The notes below the pieces were generated by a model. The model did no database searches. It was not told where the DNA came from and saw nothing but the letters and a program-made list of their open reading frames with translations. The position numbers and the translations under genes are program-made. A DNA stretch of 64,000 nucleotides from Clostridium prolinivorans (GTDB lineage Bacteria; Bacillota; Clostridia; Clostridiales; Clostridiaceae). This document shows positions 1 to 9,966 of the stretch, in pieces; the stretch's first letter is position 1; every line of letters starts with the position of its first letter. Location of the stretch: assembly GCF_004011155.1 (NCBI RefSeq), contig NZ_RJWG01000003.1:124001-188000 (forward strand), read 5' to 3'.

Positions 1-2283
1 AAGGGCGATTGCTTTGTCTGTTTCTTCTTTTAAATCTCTAAAACAAACTATATTTCCATATGTCTTAACACTGTTTAAAATACGGTTTGTTCTTGAAAAA
101 GCTTGAATTAGTCCATGCTGCTTTAAATTTTTGTCTACCCAGAGAGTATTAAGTGTAGTTGCATCAAAACCTGTCAAAAACATATTAACAACAATTAATA
201 TATCAATCTCTCTATTCTTTACACGAAGAGAGAGATCTTTATAATAATTTTGGAACTTATCTGAAGATGTATCATAATTTGTGTTAAATGTTTTATTGTA
301 GTCCTTTATAGCTGATTCTAAAAAATCCCTGGAACTTTGGTCAAGGTTTTCTATATTGAAATCCTCATCTGGTAAGAGTCCATCTGGTTCTTCTTCATTT
401 GCACTGAAGCTGAAAATGGTTGCGATTATAAGATTACGGTTTTTTTCAGCTATCTGTTTTTTAAATTCATTATAGTACCTGATTGCCATTGGAATAGAGT
501 CTGCGGCAAATATTGAGTTAAATCCAGCAACACGTCTTGTTTCACGCTTTTCTATTATTTTCTTTGGGTTTTTCTTATCGGGTTCTTCCCATTTTGCAGA
601 GAATGTATAAAAGCTGTTACGCTTTGTCTTTTGATCAAAGTGCTCAAGAACATAAGAAACAATTTCGCTTATTCGCTGTGGATCTGCCAAAGCTTTTTCT
701 CTGTCTATGCTATAGACTTTTTTATCATTTATATACTCTGGCATCTTGATAGTATTTATAAAATCTATCCTAAAAGGCAACACATTTCCGTCATTAATAG
801 CATCTACTATGGTATAAGTATGAAGCTTTTCGCCAAAAGCCTGCTCTGTTGTCTTAAGATGAGGATTACCACCAGAACTAGCATTTGCAGCAAAAATAGG
901 TGTCCCAGTAAAGCCAAATATGTGATAATTCTTAAATGCCTTTGTAATAGCCTGATGCATATCGCCAAATTGTGAGCGGTGGCACTCGTCGAAAATTATT
1001 ACAACATGTTTTTTATAAATATCATGTTGCTTATTTTTTCTAATAAATATATCCAGTTTTTGAATGGTGGTTACAATGATTTTATATTCGTGAGGATTTC
1101 CTTTTTCATCTCTGTCTTCCAATTGTCTTTGAAGAACTCTTGTGGATGTATTTCCATTGGCTGCACCTTTTTCAAAGCGGTCATATTCCTTTATAGTTTG
1201 ATAGTCTAGATCTTTACGGTCAACAACAAACAATACCTTGTCAATAAATGGCAAGGCAGAAGCTAATTGCGCTGTTTTAAAGCTAGTTAAAGTCTTTCCT
1301 GAGCCTGTCGTATGCCAGATATATCCCCCAGCGGCTGTTGTACCCATTTTTTTGTAGTTTGTTGATACTACAATACGTGATAATATTCGTTCAGCAGCGG
1401 CGATTTGATAGGGACGCATAACAAGGAGCATATCTTCGGATGTAAATACACAGTATTTTGTAATAATATTTAAAAGAGTGTGCTTAGCAAAAAATGTTCT
1501 GGTAAAATCCATAAGGTCAGCAATAACTTTGTTATTAGCATCTGCCCAAAAGCTTGTAAATTCAAAGCTGTTGCTTGTTTTTTTACTTCTTTGACGTTCA
1601 TATTTACTTTGTTCTTTAATATGAGCACTTCTTGTTGTATTGCTATAATACTTGGTGTGAGTACCGTTGGAGATTACAAAAATCTGCACATATTCAAATA
1701 AACCAGAAGATGCCCAAAAACTATCACGCTGATAGCGGTTAATCTGATTGAAAGCTTCACGTATAGATACACCTCGACGTTTTAGCTCTACATGGACAAG
1801 AGGCAATCCATTTATAAGTATTGTTACATCATACCTGGTTTCATGCTTGCCGCCTGATTCTTCGTATTGATTGATAACCTGCAAGCGATTATTATGGATA
1901 TTCTTTTTATCCAAAAGGAATATATTTTTAGTTGTTCCATCGTCCCTCTTTAGTATTTGAATATGGTCATCTTGAATTTTTCTTGTCTTTTCAACAATAC
2001 CCTCATTGCTATTTGCTATGCACTCTGTAAAAAATCTCTCCCATTCACTATCAGTAAAGGTAAAATCATTAAGAAGTTCAAGCTGCCTGCGGAGATTTGA
2101 GATAAGTGCAGCCTCATTGTGTATTGTAATATACTCATATCCTTGTGATGTTAAAAGGTGAATAAATTCCCTCTCAAGATCAGTCTCACTCTGATATTTT
2201 TCAGAGCGGACATTATATAGAGCGGAATATTCGGCGACAACCGTTGCTTCATCGGTACTTGCAACGATGTTATAAATACTCAT
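1..2283 (-). CDS. hsdR: Type I restriction enzyme R subunit (HsdR), 3' end outside window
   Basis: This is the motor and nuclease subunit of a type I restriction enzyme, which translocates DNA with ATP and cuts away from the recognition site. I translated 761 codons with no stop before the left edge, so the C-terminus is missing. An ELK near residue 165, after a DVTILINGLP stretch, fits the PD-(D/E)XK nuclease. The helicase part shows HTTGSGKT (Walker A, about residues 324-331), then DECHRSQFG, GFTGTP and a later FSRTNR motif VI-like block. The ATG overlaps the hsdS stop as ATGA and has the Shine-Dalgarno GGAGGT inside hsdS, so the genes are translationally coupled. Base composition is richer in G+C than the genes right of position 5000, suggesting acquisition by transfer. 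Confidence 0.95.
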   Translation of the reverse strand, partial: MSIYNIVASTDEATVVAEYSALYNVRSEKYQSETDLEREFIHLLTSQGYEYITIHNEAALISNLRRQLELLNDFTFTDSEWERFFTECIANSNEGIVEKTRKIQDDHIQILKRDDGTTKNIFLLDKKNIHNNRLQVINQYEESGGKHETRYDVTILINGLPLVHVELKRRGVSIREAFNQINRYQRDSFWASSGLFEYVQIFVISNGTHTKYYSNTTRSAHIKEQSKYERQRSKKTSNSFEFTSFWADANNKVIADLMDFTRTFFAKHTLLNIITKYCVFTSEDMLLVMRPYQIAAAERILSRIVVSTNYKKMGTTAAGGYIWHTTGSGKTLTSFKTAQLASALPFIDKVLFVVDRKDLDYQTIKEYDRFEKGAANGNTSTRVLQRQLEDRDEKGNPHEYKIIVTTIQKLDIFIRKNKQHDIYKKHVVIIFDECHRSQFGDMHQAITKAFKNYHIFGFTGTPIFAANASSGGNPHLKTTEQAFGEKLHTYTIVDAINDGNVLPFRIDFINTIKMPEYINDKKVYSIDREKALADPQRISEIVSYVLEHFDQKTKRNSFYTFSAKWEEPDKKNPKKIIEKRETRRVAGFNSIFAADSIPMAIRYYNEFKKQIAEKNRNLIIATIFSFSANEEEPDGLLPDEDFNIENLDQSSRDFLESAIKDYNKTFNTNYDTSSDKFQNYYKDLSLRVKNREIDILIVVNMFLTGFDATTLNTLWVDKNLKQHGLIQAFSRTNRILNSVKTYGNIVCFRDLKEETDKAIAL

Positions 2284-3419
2284 GCTTTTACCTCCTTTGA
2301 CTCCTTCACCTCTTTCGAACGGGCAGGGAAGGTTAATAATTTATCTCTGTAATATTCATATTGCTTTTGGCGTGCTTCAATTTCAGCGGGCAGACCACTG
2401 GTTAGATCGTTACATAGGGCGTCAAAACGGTCGAGTATAGCAACAATACGCTCTTGTTCTTCGAGGGGAGGAACCGGAATTTTAACTTGTTTCAGTTTTC
2501 CAGCGGTAATTAGAGGTTGGCCACCTCCAACAGCTAAATTATTTAACTTCATGTTTAATAACTGATAGTAAGCAAATGATAGGTTATAACTTTTTTTTGG
2601 TTTTACAATTAGCGTATTATCTGAGACATCATATTGCCCTTTTGCTTTATGAACGAATCCTGCGTTAGCCCCAACTCTCGCAACCAGCAGTAACTCCTCA
2701 TTATATGCGTAGGAATCTGAATAGGCAATAATGCCAGTTGAACCATACACTGGAAATTCCCCACTGTCGTTTCTGGACTTGTTTTTTCCGGATGCTATTT
2801 TTTCGCAAACTTCTCCTAAAGTCTTCCACTCTACCTCATCTCCAAATGTCAATAGCAAATCCCTATAATACTCATACTGTTTTCTTCTTGCTGTAAGCTC
2901 TGCTGTAAGCTCTGCTGTAAGCTCTGCTGTAAGCTCTGTGAAATTGTCCAGAATACGGACAATTTCCTGCTGCACAGGTAGCGGAGGGAGGGGGATTCTA
3001 AATTTAGAGTATTTTCCAATCCATTGACGAGAGTGGTCTACAGGAATATAGTTAATATTTTTCATTAAATGGAACAAAAATCTTAAATTAGCAATCTCAT
3101 TGTCCTTAGACCTTAACATTTTCATTGCAGAAGATTTAACCTTAAAGTTAAAATCAACCCAATGGAAAGAAGTAGTAAAATCATCAAATATAATTACTGG
3201 ACTATCAGGAGATGCCTTATATATCCCAAAATCTTCATTTGTATAACCCAGCACAAATGATTGTCCTGCAGTTAACACAGGAATTGTATAGGAATCATCA
3301 TAATTTGTACCTTTCACAATATACTTAGTAGGTTGCTCATAGTCTAATACTTCATTAAGTTCAACAAACTCAACCCCATGAGGGCAAATTTCAGCAATCA
3401 ATTCGTCTAACTTACTCAT
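2280..3419 (-). CDS. hsdS: Type I restriction-modification specificity subunit (HsdS)
   Basis: HsdS recognises the two halves of the bipartite DNA target for both methylation and restriction. The 379-residue protein has the classic two-part layout: first target-recognition domain (about residues 10-150), a central conserved helix with the tail [14 protein letters not shown], a second target-recognition domain (about 195-325) and a matching terminal helix with [14 protein letters not shown]. Between the first domain and the central tail sits a four-fold ELTA repeat, described separately. The ATG overlaps the hsdM stop (ATGA), and its own stop overlaps the hsdR start, so hsdM-hsdS-hsdR is one operon. 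The C-terminus ends in a short [11 protein letters not shown] repeat of no obvious role. Confidence 0.95.
   Translation of the reverse strand: MSKLDELIAEICPHGVEFVELNEVLDYEQPTKYIVKGTNYDDSYTIPVLTAGQSFVLGYTNEDFGIYKASPDSPVIIFDDFTTSFHWVDFNFKVKSSAMKMLRSKDNEIANLRFLFHLMKNINYIPVDHSRQWIGKYSKFRIPLPPLPVQQEIVRILDNFTELTAELTAELTAELTARRKQYEYYRDLLLTFGDEVEWKTLGEVCEKIASGKNKSRNDSGEFPVYGSTGIIAYSDSYAYNEELLLVARVGANAGFVHKAKGQYDVSDNTLIVKPKKSYNLSFAYYQLLNMKLNNLAVGGGQPLITAGKLKQVKIPVPPLEEQERIVAILDRFDALCNDLTSGLPAEIEARQKQYEYYRDKLLTFPARSKEVKESKEVKA
2890..2937 (-). repeat. Four perfect 12-bp repeats coding ELTA in the hsdS spacer
   Basis: The + strand reads GCTGTAAGCTCT four times in a row without a mismatch. On the coding strand this gives four in-frame copies of Glu-Leu-Thr-Ala (equivalently TAEL) in the helical spacer between the two recognition domains. 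In the EcoR124 family of type I enzymes, a change from two to three TAEL repeats lengthens the non-specific gap in the DNA target by one base. Each unit is a multiple of three, so slippage would change specificity without a frameshift. Confidence 0.95.
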
Positions 3420-4984
3420 TTGCTCACCTCAATTTCCGCAATAATCTTATCTATTTCTTCTCTTAAAATTTGCTCTTGTGCCACAATCTTTTCTATCTCA
3501 GCATTGAGGGCAACAATATCAATCTTTTCTCTGGTATCCTCTTGTTCAACATAGGTAGAAACAGACAGGTTATAATCTTGTTCAGCAATTTCGCTGTTTG
3601 GCACAAGCCTAGCAAAATGCTCAATATCTTTTCTTTCCTTAAATGCATTAAGAATGGTCTCAATATTTTCTTGTGTCAGCTTGTTGTTATTCGTAACCTT
3701 GACAAATTCCTTTGATGCATCGATAAATAAGGTGCTATTTTCTGATTTAGACTTCTTCAGCACCATAATGCAGGTAGCAATGCTGGTACCATAAAACAAG
3801 TTATCCGGTAACTGAATGATACAGTCGATATAGTTATTGTCAATCAGATATTGCCTTATTTTCTTTTCGGAACCTCCTCTATACAGTACACCTGGAAAAC
3901 ATACAATAGCCGCTGTTCCGTTTGTTGCAAGCCATGAGAGACTATGCATAATAAAAGCAAGGTCTGCTTTAGATTTTGGTGCAAGTACTCCTGCAGGAGA
4001 GAAGCGAGGATCGTTAATCAAAACAGGATCACTATCTCCTTTCCATTTAATAGAATAGGGAGGATTGGAAACAATGGCATCAAAAGGTTCCTCATCCCAG
4101 TGTTGTGGATCAGTTAATGTGTCGCCAAGGGCTATATCAAATTTGTCATAATCGATATCATGAAGGAACATATTTATTCTGCAGAGGTTATATGTTGTTA
4201 TATTAATTTCCTGACCGAAGAATCCTTGTCTCACATTTTCCTTTCCGAGAATTTTAGCAAATTTTAAAAGCAGGGAGCCAGAACCACAAGCGGGGTCATA
4301 TACCTTGTTTACTTCAGTTTTCCCTACTAATGTAAGGTGGGTTAGTAACTCAGAAACCTCCTGTGGCGTATAATATTCTCCTCCACTCTTTCCAGCATTA
4401 GATGCATACATACCCATTAAGAATTCATAGGCATCACCAAAAGCATCAATGGTATTATCTTTATAATCTCCAAGTTTCATTTCAGCCACTGAATTTAATA
4501 GTTTAACAAGCTTTTCATTTCGTTTTGCTACAGTGCTGCCAAGCTTGTTACTGTTGACATCTATATCGTCAAATAAGCCTTTGAAATTATCTTCGCTTTC
4601 TGTTCCCCGTGCAGATGCTTCAATGTTATTAAATATCTGCTCCAATGTTTCATTTAGGTTTTCGTCATCCTTTGCACGAGCACGAACATTTTCGAAAAGC
4701 TCACTAGGCAGTATAAAAAAGCCTTTTGTTTTTACTAAATCCTCTCTTGCCTGTTCTGCTTCTTCATCGGAGAGCTTAGCATAGTCAAATTCAGTGTTTC
4801 CAGCTTCCCATTCTCCTTTATTAATGTAGGCAGTGATATTTTCAGATATGTAACGGTAAAACAACATACCGAGGACATATTGTTTAAAGTCCCAGCCATC
4901 TACACTGCCTCTTAAATCATTTGCCATATTCCATATTGTGCGGTGCAGTTCTGCACGTTCTTGTTCTTTTATATTGTCAGTCAT
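3416..4984 (-). CDS. hsdM: Type I restriction-modification methyltransferase subunit (HsdM)
   Basis: HsdM is the N6-adenine methyltransferase of the complex. The 522-residue protein has the N-terminal HsdM helical domain (about 10-165), the SAM-binding motif [11 protein letters not shown] near residue 230 and the catalytic SNPPYSIKW motif near residue 310, plus the typical [10 protein letters not shown] stretch between them. The length is normal for the EcoR124-like class. The start is the ATG with GAAGGGAAG as Shine-Dalgarno, lying in the 17-base gap after the birA stop. It is the first gene of the hsdMSR operon. A separate promoter is not obvious, so transcription could continue from birA. 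Confidence 0.95.
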   Translation of the reverse strand: MTDNIKEQERAELHRTIWNMANDLRGSVDGWDFKQYVLGMLFYRYISENITAYINKGEWEAGNTEFDYAKLSDEEAEQAREDLVKTKGFFILPSELFENVRARAKDDENLNETLEQIFNNIEASARGTESEDNFKGLFDDIDVNSNKLGSTVAKRNEKLVKLLNSVAEMKLGDYKDNTIDAFGDAYEFLMGMYASNAGKSGGEYYTPQEVSELLTHLTLVGKTEVNKVYDPACGSGSLLLKFAKILGKENVRQGFFGQEINITTYNLCRINMFLHDIDYDKFDIALGDTLTDPQHWDEEPFDAIVSNPPYSIKWKGDSDPVLINDPRFSPAGVLAPKSKADLAFIMHSLSWLATNGTAAIVCFPGVLYRGGSEKKIRQYLIDNNYIDCIIQLPDNLFYGTSIATCIMVLKKSKSENSTLFIDASKEFVKVTNNNKLTQENIETILNAFKERKDIEHFARLVPNSEIAEQDYNLSVSTYVEQEDTREKIDIVALNAEIEKIVAQEQILREEIDKIIAEIEVSK

Positions 4985-5001
4985 ATCTTTACTTCCCTTC
5001 T

Positions 5002-5988
5002 TTAAATGTAGCTTTCTTTTCCTCTTATAGAAATTTCTCCAGATATGATTTTTTCTATATTACCATTAGAATATTTTACTATAAGTTTTCCTTCTTCATC
5101 AATATCTAAAGCTTTGGCAGAAACTTTTTTTCCTTTATTTATTATTATTATTTCACTGCCTAAAATAGCAGAATATTCCCTGCATATTTTTAAAGAAGAC
5201 TCTATATCATTATTATTTATAAATTTATCATACAAAATTTCAAAATTATTCAATATTTTAGCGGTAAGTATTTGACGATTAATTTTATTATTACTTTCTA
5301 TTTTTAAAGAAGTAGCTATATTTTTTAAATCATCAGGGAAATCTTCTTTATCTGCATTTACATTAATTCCAATTCCTACAATAACATGATGTATATTTGT
5401 AAGTTCTGCGTTCATTTCTGTTAATATACCACATACTTTTTTGTGATTTAGAATTATATCATTAGGCCATTTTATTGAAGCTTTTATATTCATTTCTAAT
5501 AAAGATAAAGTTACTGCAGCAGCAGCTATTTGAGTAATCTTAGATGCATCTATAGGATCTAAATTTGGTTTTAAAATAATAGACATCCATATTCCTTTAT
5601 ATTTAGGAGATATCCAATGTCTTCCAAGACGTCCCTTCCCATTTGTTTGTTCTTCACTTATTAAAACAGTGCCATGGGAATTTTCATCATCAGCTATTTT
5701 TTTTGCTGCGTTATTAGTAGAATCAATAGAATTAAAATAAACAAAATTTCTTCCAATAACAGAGCTATTTAAATAAGGCTCTATTTCTTCTAAAGTTAAT
5801 AAATCAGGAGAAGATTTTAATTTATAACCCTTATTTGATACAGCCTCTATTTTATAACCTTCTTCTTTTAGCTGTTTTATATGTTTCCATATAGCACTGC
5901 GGCTTACCCCTAATGTACGGCTTATATATTCTCCAGATAAAAAATCATTATTATTTTCTTTAAGTAATTTTAATATTTGTTTTTTCAA
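5002..5988 (-). CDS. birA: Bifunctional biotin-[acetyl-CoA-carboxylase] ligase / biotin repressor (BirA)
   Basis: BirA joins biotin to carboxyl carrier proteins and, in the long form, represses biotin genes. The 328-residue protein has an N-terminal winged helix ([20 protein letters not shown], residues about 26-45) and the ligase domain with [15 protein letters not shown] and the usual C-terminal beta domain. The start is TTG at 5986-5988, preceded by AAGGA with suitable spacing; no better ATG lies upstream. It is very AT-rich, unlike the hsd genes that begin 17 bases after its stop. No biotin biosynthesis or transport gene is nearby, so its targets lie elsewhere. Confidence 0.95.
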   Translation of the reverse strand: MKKQILKLLKENNNDFLSGEYISRTLGVSRSAIWKHIKQLKEEGYKIEAVSNKGYKLKSSPDLLTLEEIEPYLNSSVIGRNFVYFNSIDSTNNAAKKIADDENSHGTVLISEEQTNGKGRLGRHWISPKYKGIWMSIILKPNLDPIDASKITQIAAAAVTLSLLEMNIKASIKWPNDIILNHKKVCGILTEMNAELTNIHHVIVGIGINVNADKEDFPDDLKNIATSLKIESNNKINRQILTAKILNNFEILYDKFINNNDIESSLKICREYSAILGSEIIIINKGKKVSAKALDIDEEGKLIVKYSNGNIEKIISGEISIRGKESYI

Positions 5989-6123
5989 TTGTATTACCGT
6001 CCTTATTCCATTACATAATTTATATTATATATTTACCACGAATTAAATATAATATAGAAAAATAATTAAAGTAGAAATATTTTTAATGAGATTATAATAA
6101 TTTTAGTGGTTATTTAAAGATGG

Positions 6124-7620
6124 CTATTTACCGCCTGTTGCATAAAACATTATATTTTCTCGTGTTGCATTATCGCCTTTAAGCATTGCTGCAATATTTC
6201 CATTATATAATACCATTATTCTGTCACACATTCCTATAACTTCATCTACATCAGAGGAAATAAGAATTATTGAAACATCTTTGGTAACCATTTCATTCAT
6301 TATATTATAAACATCAACTTTTGAAGCTATATCTATACCTTTTGTAGGTTCATCTAAAATAAGTATTTTAGACTTAGACATAATCCATTTTGCAAGAACA
6401 ACTTTTTGCTGATTTCCACCACTTAAATAGGCAATTTTATTATTCACTGTACCTGCATTTATTCTAAGTCTTTTAATATATGAATTTGCAATTTTGCTTT
6501 CAATTTTTTTATCTATTATATGTTTATTAGAAACTCTAGAAATATTAGGAGCACTTATATTTTGATGTATATTTAGGTACATAAAAAGATCGTTAAAAAT
6601 TCTATCTTCTGTAACATAGCCTATTCCAGCTTTAATAGCATCTTTAGGAGAATTAATATTTACTTTTTTATTTTCTATAAATATTTCCCCAAAATCTAAT
6701 TTATCAACGCCAAATAAGGATTTAGCTATCTTCGTTCTTCCTGAACCAACAAGACCTATTATTCCTAAAATTTCACGTTTTTTAAGAGAAAAATTTATAT
6801 TTTTAATTATATTATCAGAACTAAGATTATTAACTTTTAAAACTTCTTTTCCGATTTTAACATGAAGTTTAGGATACCTATTTTTTAATTCCATACCTGT
6901 CATCATATGAATTATATTGTTAACTTCCATAGACTTTACTTCTTGGGTACCTATTATCTCTCCGCCTCTTATAACTGTTATTTTATCTGCTATTTTGTGT
7001 ATTTCTTCAAGTTTATGAGAAATATATATTATAGCAGCACCAGATTTTTTTAACTCTTCTATTATTTTAAAAAGAAGATAAGACTCTGAGTCGGTAAGTG
7101 AAGAAGTTGGTTCATCCATTATAAAAATTCTAGCATTAGAAACATAAGCTCTGCATATTTCAACAATCTGTTTTTGGGCTAGATTTAGATCTTTAACTAT
7201 ACTTTTGCAATTTAATGAAAAGCCAAGTTTATTAAAAAGATCTTCACAAAGAGAATACATTTTTGATTTGTTTATTGTTTTTAAAAGCTTATTTGAATAT
7301 GGTTTATTATCTATAAAAATATTTTCTGCAACAGTAAAATTTTCAAACAAAGAAGAGTTTTGATGAATCATTGCTATTCCTAATTTTTTTGCATCTATAG
7401 GAGAATTTATAGAAACAGGTACATTATTAATTAAAATGTCTCCACTGTCTTTTGGATAAGCTCCCCATATAACATTCATTAAAGATGATTTTCCTGATCC
7501 GTTTTCTCCCATTAAAACATGAACTTCACCACCGTAAAATTCAATAGAAATATTTTTTAAAGAAAAAAAATCAGATAATTTTTTATTGATATTTGATAAC
7601 TTAAGTACTGGAGATAACAT
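6124..7620 (-). CDS. Sugar ABC transporter ATPase, RbsA/MglA type, separated from its permease
   Basis: This is a 498-residue double ATP-binding subunit of a class II monosaccharide importer. The first half has GENGSGKSS and IFIMDEPTSS; its signature is the degenerate LNLAQKQ typical of RbsA. The second half has [17 protein letters not shown] and [13 protein letters not shown] place the start at the ATG 7618-7620, which has AAGGTGG nine bases upstream and follows the DeoR stop by one base; an ATG 18 bases upstream lacks a ribosome site. No permease or binding protein accompanies it. The permease and binding protein at 12848-14942 lack an ATPase and are the likeliest partners (inference). Confidence 0.9.
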   Translation of the reverse strand: MLSPVLKLSNINKKLSDFFSLKNISIEFYGGEVHVLMGENGSGKSSLMNVIWGAYPKDSGDILINNVPVSINSPIDAKKLGIAMIHQNSSLFENFTVAENIFIDNKPYSNKLLKTINKSKMYSLCEDLFNKLGFSLNCKSIVKDLNLAQKQIVEICRAYVSNARIFIMDEPTSSLTDSESYLLFKIIEELKKSGAAIIYISHKLEEIHKIADKITVIRGGEIIGTQEVKSMEVNNIIHMMTGMELKNRYPKLHVKIGKEVLKVNNLSSDNIIKNINFSLKKREILGIIGLVGSGRTKIAKSLFGVDKLDFGEIFIENKKVNINSPKDAIKAGIGYVTEDRIFNDLFMYLNIHQNISAPNISRVSNKHIIDKKIESKIANSYIKRLRINAGTVNNKIAYLSGGNQQKVVLAKWIMSKSKILILDEPTKGIDIASKVDVYNIMNEMVTKDVSIILISSDVDEVIGMCDRIMVLYNGNIAAMLKGDNATRENIMFYATGGK

Positions 7621-7621
7621 T

Positions 7622-8413
7622 TTAAATACCACCTTCATAAGAGTTAAAAGCAGTATAAAGCTTTATATTGCTTTCAAAATAATATTTTTTGTATAAATCA
7701 GGTATAGAAGGGTTTGTTATTATCTTATCAGCTATATTTAATTGCCCTATTTGAGAAAAAGCAATATTATCAAAAGCTTTATATGTACAAACTATTATTT
7801 TTTCAGAAGTAATATTAAGCATTTCCCTTATTACAGATGCCCTATCAATACTTTGCACTGTATATCCTCTTTGAGTACTTACTCCTTCAACTTCAATAAA
7901 TGCTTTTGATACAAAGAAATTTTTTAAATTTTCTTCAGTAAGTTTTCCTGTTAATGTCATTGTAGAAAGATCCAAATCTCCTCCAGGTACAATAACTTTA
8001 GTGCTTGGATTAGCAGTAAATTCAGAAGCAATATTAAGATCATTAGTTAGTACTGTTAAGTTCTTTTTATTTATTATTTTTTTTGCAATATATAAGTTTG
8101 TAATACCTGGACTTAAAATTATAACATCATTATCATCAATCATATGAAAGGCTATTTCACTTATTTCAGTTCTTTGCTCAATAAGAGGGTCAGATTCAGT
8201 TTCGTTCAAGTTATCTTCAGTAAAGTCATTATCTTCATTTATAATTGCACCACCGTGAGTTCTTGTTAAAAAATTTTCATTTTCTAATTTTTCTAAATCA
8301 CGTCTTATAGTAACTTCAGATACATTAAGCATAGCACTTAAATCTGAAACATTAATATGTTTTTTATCTAAAAGTATTTTCTTTATTATTCTCAATCGTT
8401 CAGGAGCAAACAT
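7622..8413 (-). CDS. DeoR-family transcriptional regulator
   Basis: A 263-residue sugar-phosphate-sensing repressor of the DeoR family. The N-terminal helix-turn-helix (about residues 18-60) contains INVSDLSAMLNVSEVTIRRD and then HGGA, the family hallmark after the wing. The rest is the DeoR C-terminal sensor (ISEIAFHMIDDNDVI, LTNDLNIA, ADKIITN). It is transcribed divergently from the ChvE/Ggu operon and together with the ATPase gene 6124-7620. Phased CGAAAA repeats in the shared upstream region (8717-8745) are a plausible binding site. The natural inducer cannot be read from the sequence. Confidence 0.92.
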   Translation of the reverse strand: MFAPERLRIIKKILLDKKHINVSDLSAMLNVSEVTIRRDLEKLENENFLTRTHGGAIINEDNDFTEDNLNETESDPLIEQRTEISEIAFHMIDDNDVIILSPGITNLYIAKKIINKKNLTVLTNDLNIASEFTANPSTKVIVPGGDLDLSTMTLTGKLTEENLKNFFVSKAFIEVEGVSTQRGYTVQSIDRASVIREMLNITSEKIIVCTYKAFDNIAFSQIGQLNIADKIITNPSIPDLYKKYYFESNIKLYTAFNSYEGGI

Positions 8414-8679
8414 AAAATCCTCCTTGGGAAATTTATTAAAAAATATATTTTCTTTAAAATTTTTAACAAAATGTATTTAGCTTTTATTATGTAGAATAGC
8501 TATATGCAGCAATTAATTTTATTATACATAACTAAATAGCATATTACAATGATTATAAAATATTACATTTAAATAAAAAAATAAAACATAAAAATAAAAA
8601 AATATGAAAAAACAACGAACAAATTCAAAAGCATAAAAACATAAAAACAAAAAATAATAATATATTTTTTAAAAATATA

Positions 8680-8760
8680 TTGTATTTTAGTTTCGAATGT
8701 GATAATATTTGATTGTAAACGAAAACAAACGAAAATTTCTGAAAATTATGTGTAGGGGGA
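8680..8760 (+). promoter_or_regulatory. Promoter and phased DeoR-type operator before the ChvE-like gene
   Basis: The 353-base divergent gap 8414-8766 is extremely A-rich (8570-8660 on the + strand). Near its right end TTGTAT (8680-8685) and GATAAT (8701-8706) form a possible promoter with a short 15-base spacer. Just downstream lie AAACGAAAA at 8717-8725 and again at 8727-8735, with a weaker TTCTGAAAA at 8737-8745: a 10-base period, one helical turn. The reverse complement, TTTTCGTTT repeated, resembles direct-repeat operators of DeoR-family repressors such as AgaR. AGGGGGA at 8754-8760 is the ribosome site. Confidence 0.55.
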
Positions 8761-8766
8761 ATTATA

Positions 8767-9882
8767 ATGAAAATGAAAAAAATTTTATCTTTACTTATTG
8801 CTAGTTCATTATCTTTTGGATTAGCAGCATGTAGTTCAAAACCTGCAGATGCACCATCTGGTGATAGTGCAGGAACTGGTTCATCAAAAGATGCAAAAAC
8901 AATAGGTATAGCAATGCCTACAAAATCTTCACAAAGATGGATTGATGATGGAAATAATGTAGTTAAAGAACTTGAAAAACTTGGATATAAAGCAAACCTT
9001 CAATATGCTGAAGATGTTGTAGAAAATCAAGTATCACAAATAGAGAATATGATTACTAAAGGAGTAGACCTTTTAATTGTAGCCTGCATAGATGGTGAAG
9101 CATTAACAGATGTATTAGCAAAGGCAAAAGATGCTAATATTCCTGTTATATCTTATGACCGTTTGATTAGAAATACGGATGCTATAAGTTATTATGCAAC
9201 TTTTGATAATTTTAAGGTAGGAGTTTTACAAGGAGAATATATAGAAAAAGCATTAGGATTAAAAGAAGGCAAAGGACCATTTAATATTGAATTATTTGCA
9301 GGTTCTCCAGATGATAATAACTCAAACTACTTTTTTAAAGGTGCTATGTCAATATTACAGCCTTATATAGATTCAGGAAAATTAGTTGTTAAAAGTGGAC
9401 AAACTGATTTTAACCAAGTAGCAACATTAAGATGGGACGGTGCTACTGCACAGTCTAGAATGGATAACATATTGAGCAAAAATTATACTAAAGATAAATT
9501 ACATGCAGTATTATCCCCTTATGATGGTATAAGTATAGGTGTTATATCCTCTTTAAAAGGTGTTGGATATGGAACTCCAAATCAACCAATGCCAATAGTT
9601 ACAGGACAAGATGCTGAAATTCCTTCAATTAAATCAATAATAAAGGGAGAACAGACACAGACAGTATTTAAAGATACAAGAGAATTAGCTAAGAGAGTTG
9701 TTAAAATGGCAGATGCAATTTTAACAGGAAAAGAAGTAGAAGTTAATGATACAAAGACTTATGACAATGGAGTAAAAGTTGTTCCTTCATATCTTTGTGT
9801 TCCTGTTTCAGTTGATAAGAATAATTATGAAAAAGAATTAATAGAAACAGGATATTATACTAAAGAGCAATTAGCTGAGTAA
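8767..9882 (+). CDS. chvE: Multiple-monosaccharide ABC transporter binding lipoprotein (ChvE-like)
   Basis: A 371-residue extracellular sugar-binding lipoprotein. The signal peptide ends in the lipobox LAAC (Cys about 22), followed by a Ser/Gly-rich linker. The mature part has the type I periplasmic-binding fold with [40 protein letters not shown] and TGQDAE, which match the ChvE/xylose-binding group rather than RbsB. It is first in an operon with a GguA-type ATPase and a GguB-type permease. A strong hairpin right after it (9901-9937) could keep its mRNA more abundant than the downstream genes. The actual sugar (xylose, arabinose, galactose, glucose) is not decided by the sequence. Confidence 0.9.
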   Translation: MKMKKILSLLIASSLSFGLAACSSKPADAPSGDSAGTGSSKDAKTIGIAMPTKSSQRWIDDGNNVVKELEKLGYKANLQYAEDVVENQVSQIENMITKGVDLLIVACIDGEALTDVLAKAKDANIPVISYDRLIRNTDAISYYATFDNFKVGVLQGEYIEKALGLKEGKGPFNIELFAGSPDDNNSNYFFKGAMSILQPYIDSGKLVVKSGQTDFNQVATLRWDGATAQSRMDNILSKNYTKDKLHAVLSPYDGISIGVISSLKGVGYGTPNQPMPIVTGQDAEIPSIKSIIKGEQTQTVFKDTRELAKRVVKMADAILTGKEVEVNDTKTYDNGVKVVPSYLCVPVSVDKNNYEKELIETGYYTKEQLAE

Positions 9883-9900
9883 TATTTAATATTTTAAAAC

Positions 9901-9937
9901 ATAATTTAGTGATTGCTTTATGCCATCACTAAATTAT
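9901..9937 (+). other. Intercistronic stem-loop after the binding-protein gene
   Basis: ATAATTTAGTGAT (9901-9913) and ATCACTAAATTAT (9925-9937) form a perfect 13-bp stem with an 11-base loop. It has no U-tract, so it looks like an mRNA stabiliser or processing site rather than a full terminator. Confidence 0.6.
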
Positions 9938-9966
9938 TTATAATATTGCAGGGAGATGATTATTAT

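Noticed and set aside
537..1701. Several plus-strand open frames of 70-114 codons
   Set aside because: They lie antisense within hsdR, which reads as one continuous protein with all expected motifs; none has a convincing ribosome site.
3470..4784. Plus-strand frames opposite hsdM
   Set aside because: Shadows of the hsdM coding frame, low-complexity and without ribosome sites.
8570..8660. A-rich direct repeats (AAACATAAAAA-like) taken as a possible origin or CRISPR-like array
   Set aside because: Units vary in length and sequence, there are no spacers, and the composition alone explains them.
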